In this document: positions 59,436-64,000 of the stretch, piece by piece
How positions within the stretch are numbered: the stretch's first letter is position 1
Layout of the letters: every line of letters starts with the position of its first letter
Translations under genes and position numbers: made by a program
The notes under the pieces: generated by a model
Told to the model about the DNA's origin: nothing
What the model saw: only the letters and a program-made list of their open reading frames with translations
Database searches by the model: none
From: Halichoerus grypus
Taxonomy: Eukaryota > Chordata > Mammalia > Carnivora > Phocidae
DNA length: 64,000 nucleotides
Direction of reading: 5' to 3'
NCBI RefSeq assembly: GCF_964656455.1
Contig: NC_135723.1
Span: 97,417,283 to 97,481,282, forward strand

Positions 59436-59445
59436 AATTAATCCT

Positions 59446-61079
59446 TCTCAAAACCCTGCTTATTGGCTCAGTACATCTATGGCTTTGTAATTCTTTTTTG
59501 GAAAATTATGTGATAGTTTTTATTTTCATAAATGCAGTAGAAACTGTATTATTCCAGGTAGTATCATTCAGAGCTTACGGTCAATTTCCAGGGTCACAGA
59601 TGAGCACAAAAAAGCATTTTTTCCTGTTCCTTGTGAGTGATATTACAGAAAAGAAAAGCACCATGTCTGTTGAGGTAGGCAGATGGCCAAATGAATTTCC
59701 TATACGATAGTGTCACGTGTCACCTTATCTACATTGTTATAATTTTCCTATCTGACAAGACAGTGTCAAGATCTGTTAATGAGATGGCCTCACAAGTATA
59801 TATTTGAATATTTTATGAAAAGTCACTGTAGCTTTCTATGGATCTGACAGTAATTAAATGCATGAGCTCCTAAGGCCCATTTCAGGGGCTACATGTATAT
59901 TTCTTCCCCCTCCAAAGACATAACAAGGTGTGCAAGTCACCTCACTGACTTTTGCAAGGAGAAGCATTGTGTTTTCCTTACCTCTCTCTGAGATTAGCTA
60001 TCCTAGTCTCCTTGCTCCGTTTCAGCACTGAAAGCACATTGGCACAGCTCCTTACTGGGAAAATTTCCACGTGAATCTTGAATCTTCAGAGGCCTCAGTG
60101 CAGTGGTCTGTAGACACAACACCTCTCTCTTCTTTACTCCTTGATTATCAAGGAATAATTGACTGACCAGCAGTCACTGGCTAGTGTAATAATTGACTTT
60201 CTCAAATAGAACAGACTACAGTGAGTAGGCATTTTTTAACTTTTCGGCCTCGCAATTCTAATTTTTTAGGGGGGGGAGTGTAGAGATAATGCCATATCTT
60301 ATATTAAATAATGGGTATCTGTTTATGGCATTTCATTTCTTACGTTCAGAGTTGTTTGGGGTTGGGTTTTTTTTTTCTTTCTGTACTAAGGAAGAAAGAA
60401 TCAATATTGAAACCTAGACATTTTTACAAGGTGTCTGGCAAATAAATTTATACATTTAACATTTACCCCTTGGAATTCTGTGGTTATTTGAATTTAAAGA
60501 CACTAAACGCTCTATTAGAATCTTAAAGATTCAAGTTCACATTAGCATATTATGGTTTATGAGAAGTCAAGAAGCCCAGAGGCTTGTGTAAGCCTGGCCT
60601 GTTTAATCTAGAATTTCCCAAGTTCACTTGAGCAGCAAGTCTGCTTTTTATTTGTTTGTTGTTTGTTCTGTTGTTTTTGTGTTGATAATCCCTAGTGACA
60701 TCCAGAGGAAGTGACATTGAGAATCTGTGGTAACAGAAATCCCAAAGAACACAGAGTGCATGGTGGGAGGGGCACCTGTACACTTTCTCCAAAAACGGGG
60801 AATTTTCGATAAAATTTTTAAATATAATATGTTGCTATCATGGTTGTCAAGACTATAATAAAATACTTTAGATAAAACAGAATGAAAAAGCAAAGTCACG
60901 CATAAGTAGTTAAAAAAAGGATGGCACTCTTTTATGTGGTGAATTCCCTGTGGTATAGTACATTTGATTCATTTCCTATGGTATATGTGACCTTGGGTAA
61001 AAATAACATAACCATATTCTACAAAAATATGGTTTCTTTAACTGGAGTTAGTGCCAGGGGCAAATGAAGGATGGAGCGA
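59446..61079. other. Non-coding DNA
   Basis: No recognised gene or repeat. Confidence 0.5.
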
Positions 61080-61234
61080 GCAAAAAAAGAAGGGCAGAGG
61101 GGGAGAGAGAGAGAATCCTGATACAGACTCCCCACAGGGTCAGAGGCCCCGGGGCTCCAACCCAGGACTCTGAGATCATGACCTGAGCTGAAATCGAGTC
61201 CCATCCTTAATCGACTGAGCCACCCAGATGCCCC
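61080..61234 (-). mobile_element. CAN-SINE, older type, truncated, minus strand
   Basis: GA-rich body, then 'ctgagatcatgacctgagc', 'tgaaatcgagtcccatcc' and GACTGAGCCACCCAGATGCCCC. It lacks the usual AAGATTTTATTTATTT end. Confidence 0.88.
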
Positions 61235-63058
61235 AATTTTATTTTACTTTATCTTATTTAATTTATATTACTTATTTATTTGTTTGTTTGTTTTGAAAGC
61301 CATAGGAGTAGTAAATAATGACGTGCTTATTGACCCAGTTGGTGAACTTTTCCACAGTATCGGAGGTTGTTACCTCTGGGCTAAAAACTTATCTTGAAAC
61401 ATTAGAGTGCCAAGCACATTTGCAAACTATCTTTGTCTCATTTCCCCATTGTTTTCCTTCAGTTTCCTTCTCATGCTCCATTCCTGCCTCAGAAAGTGAT
61501 GAGTTTTAACAAAAGGCCAGTGGCTAGGCATGAAAAGATAGAACCCCAATAGCCTCAGCCTGTAGAAAAACTTTATAAAAAAACGACTATTATTCTCTCA
61601 AGAAAAAAAAAAAAAAAAACTGTTCACTTTTGACTTTGGTAATACATTTTATTTAAACCTTAGTATTTCAGAAGAATTTTTTTAAAGCCTACTCATTTGA
61701 GTAAATACTTATTTGTAATTATCAATTAATAATTATTTGGAAAGAGATTTTAAAGAATTAAATAACGGGATTGATCTAATCATTATCTTAGTATATTTAA
61801 GTATATATCATTTAAAATAACCTATTTATCTATTCAAGTTATCCAAAGCAGTGAGATATCAGTGGGGATTTTAATACTAGTAGAAAAGGCCAGGTTGTCA
61901 ACTTTTGAAACTGAAATAGGTTATCAGTGGGAACAAAGTTTGAATGGAACGTAGAGAAATTTTATGATCAAAGTCCCTCAGGTAATAAAAACTTTCTAAA
62001 CTTGGTAGAAAGGTATTATAAAACTTCAACTTTCTAGCAACCACGTGGATGTTAATTGTTTGTTTTGTGCCATTTTAACCCACAAATAATGACTGGATGG
62101 TTTAAATCTTCTCTATAAATGGCTTACAAAAGAAAAGGAAAAGGCAGACTGAGGGATTGAGCAGGAGAGGAAGGTGAAGACACACCATAATTGTGATGCA
62201 AGGCTGCCGCTCATTCTGTGTACAAATAAATAGGCTTCAACACCTGCTGATGTGCTGACATCTGGCTTGAAAGCAACAAACATCTGTTTGTAATTTGCAG
62301 TGGGAAAGGATGACAGTGAAGAACTGGATACCGTCACTGAATATACAACCTTGTTAAGTTACTAAAAGGATCCAGAGGAGAGATCATGAGTGGATCCTTT
62401 GAGACATGTGACTACCTTGTGATAAGGTGATAAGATACCCTGGGTTTTCTTTCCAGGTTGCCATTATGTTTCCGTTCTGAACCATTATTTAATGGACTTT
62501 AAACAATAGACAATGCTTTCGGAGGGAGAGCTCTGTTTAAAAGGGAGAGTTTTCCCAACCAGGGAACATTTTTCACATCCTTAGGGGTTCAAAGCTCTCT
62601 ATAGATGATATGGATATCCTAAAACTATTCAGATTAATGTAACTTCCAATGCCCATGGCCAGGCCAAATTAGGAAGAACCAGGGGCACCAGAAATCATAG
62701 CGGTGTTTGCTCTGAGCCCCAAGGCAGGTCAGACATGTCCGTTCCTCATCTCTGCTTCTACACATCCTAGAGCCTGTGCTCCTTGATTGTGGTTGTGATT
62801 GTGATACTTTAGGCAGTAATTCATCATTTTGCCATGTTTCCTTCTGACAGAAGTGCTGGTAAGTTTGGTAACATCCCCAGGGCCAGGAAGTTGGGGAAAA
62901 CTTTTTCCTACATTTTAGTTTAAAAGGGAGATGAACACTGGGTCCTTGGAAGCCCCACTCGCAATCTCTCCTTACCTTTTCTGCATTTTTCTGAGGGATT
63001 TACCTGCAAGGATTCCTCCTTTTGCTTGCCCCCAAATTCTGGAGTTCTAGAGATGGAT
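61235..63058. other. Non-coding DNA
   Basis: It has a T-rich ATTT/GTTT stretch (61240-61295) and an A-run (61602-61618). Otherwise nothing is recognised. Confidence 0.5.
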
Positions 63059-63060
63059 TG

Positions 63061-63428
63061 TGCCTTAATCCATCCTGGCCGCTATAGCAAAGGACTACAG
63101 ACTGGGCAACTTATGAACAACAGAAATTTATTTCTTACAGTTCTGTCAGCTGGAAGACTGAGATTGGGGTGCCTTCATGGTCGGGTGAGGGCCCCCTTCT
63201 GGGCTGCAGACTTCTGACTCCTGCTGTGTCCCTGCAAGGTGAGGGAGTTCTGTGGGATCTAGATTTTAAGACCACTAATCCCATTCATGAGGGCTCTACC
63301 CTCCTGACCTAAGCACCCCTCAAAGGCTCCACCTCTTAAGAGTATATTTGGGCATTAGGATTGTCACATTGGGCATTTAGGATTCTACATATGAATTTTT
63401 GGTGGACACACACATTCAGACCATTGCA
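63061..63428 (-). mobile_element. MLT1-type LTR relic (ERVL-MaLR)
   Basis: In order: 'taatccatcctggccgctat', 'gactgggcaacttatgaacaac', 'agaaatttatttcttacagttc', 'actaatcccattcatgaggg', 'ctaagcacccctcaaaggc' and 'cacattcagaccattgca'. This is the reverse complement of a mammalian MLT1 LTR. It is a solitary LTR with no viral genes, old and diverged. The open frame 63026-63217 crosses its edge and is not a gene. Confidence 0.85.
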
Positions 63429-63562
63429 ACTTTGTAAAATAGTACATTTATATTTTTCTCTGTGTGGATAATGGCAGTTTTTCTAGTTTCATATATTTAG
63501 TGAATGAAATAACAATCCTCCATTACAATTATTTTTTAATAAAATACTATATTTTGATAGAA

Positions 63563-63840
63563 AAATAAAAGAAAGAAGGAAGGAAGGAGGGAAGGAAGGA
63601 AGGAAAAAAAGGAAGGAAGATAGGAGAAAAAAAAGAAAAAATGCTACATTTAAATGATTGAAGAAAGGAAGGAAGGAAAAAAGGAGAAAAGAAAAAAAAT
63701 GCTACATTTAAATTATTGAAGAAAAGGAAGGAAGGAAGGAAAAAAGAAAGAAAGGAGAGAGGGAAGGAGGGAGGGAGGGAGGAAGGAAGAAAGAAAGAAG
63801 AGAAGAAAAAAAGAAAAAAAAATTCTATATTTAAATGATT
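63563..63840. repeat. Compound (GGAA)n/(GAAA)n array with AT-rich spacers
   Basis: Purine blocks separated by a 20-bp spacer, ATGCTACATTTAAATGATTG, at 63641. It recurs with one change at 63699-63718 and more diverged at 63822-63842. The first two units have a 58-bp period. Confidence 0.93.
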
Positions 63841-64000
63841 GATAAAATCTCCAGATACTAAGGAGAGCTTAGCAGGAATGACAAATCATGAGGGTTCCAC
63901 GTGAACACAGGATACACCATTCCAATCAAGCTTTCATTTGGAATTCCCAAATTTCAGAAAAATGTTACCTGATATCTGATAATTTTGTCATTTGGCAACA

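Noticed and set aside
63563..63840. Regularly spaced repeats reminiscent of a CRISPR array
   Set aside because: The genome is mammalian, the repeated part is low-complexity purine and the spacers are themselves copies of one another.

Overview
This is non-coding nuclear DNA from a carnivoran mammal. The diagnostic evidence is about 20 copies of a tRNA-Lys-derived CAN-SINE (head GGGGCGCCTGGGTGGCTCAG, CT-rich body, AATAAA-type A-rich tail), many with intact target-site duplications (TSDs). Most copies carry the GGCTCAGGTCATGATCCCAGG body, which I associate with arctoid caniforms (bears, pinnipeds, mustelids) rather than with the modern dog SINEC_Cf type. That narrowing is inference from remembered subfamily sequences. 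I recognise no functional protein-coding gene, tRNA, rRNA or CRISPR array. The window looks like a gene desert or the inside of a very large intron.

Layout. 0-4.8 kb: unique AT-rich DNA with a TG microsatellite, MIR pieces, one SINE and a striking 45-bp perfect inverted repeat. 4.8-9.36 kb: a fairly young LINE-1 on the minus strand, with a perfect 15-bp TSD, a complete CpG-rich 5' UTR with two tandem 253-bp units, decayed ORF1 and ORF2, and an internal deletion that joins the reverse-transcriptase fingers directly to the 3' UTR. 9.4-32 kb: SINEs, L2 and MIR relics, a short hAT element and a truncated L1 end. 32.4-33.7 kb: a remnant of a hAT transposase, then an AT-rich hairpin region carrying a 42-bp perfect copy of sequence found 846 bp downstream. 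34-56 kb: more SINEs, L2 (best copy 42.7-43.4 kb), MIRs, a 128-bp tandem duplication at 42.3 kb and several microsatellites. 56-64 kb: a 5'-truncated L1 end with TSD, an unexplained block at 57.5-58.1 kb, a MIR split by a SINE and a GAAA/GGAA array, an MLT1-type LTR relic and a terminal compound purine array.

No genes here work together. The biology is in the mobile-element record and in several short, perfect, non-tandem duplications (45 bp inverted, 42 bp direct, 23 bp direct). These look like recent templated insertions or repair scars and are the most unusual content. All family names come from memory of consensus sequences; no search was run.
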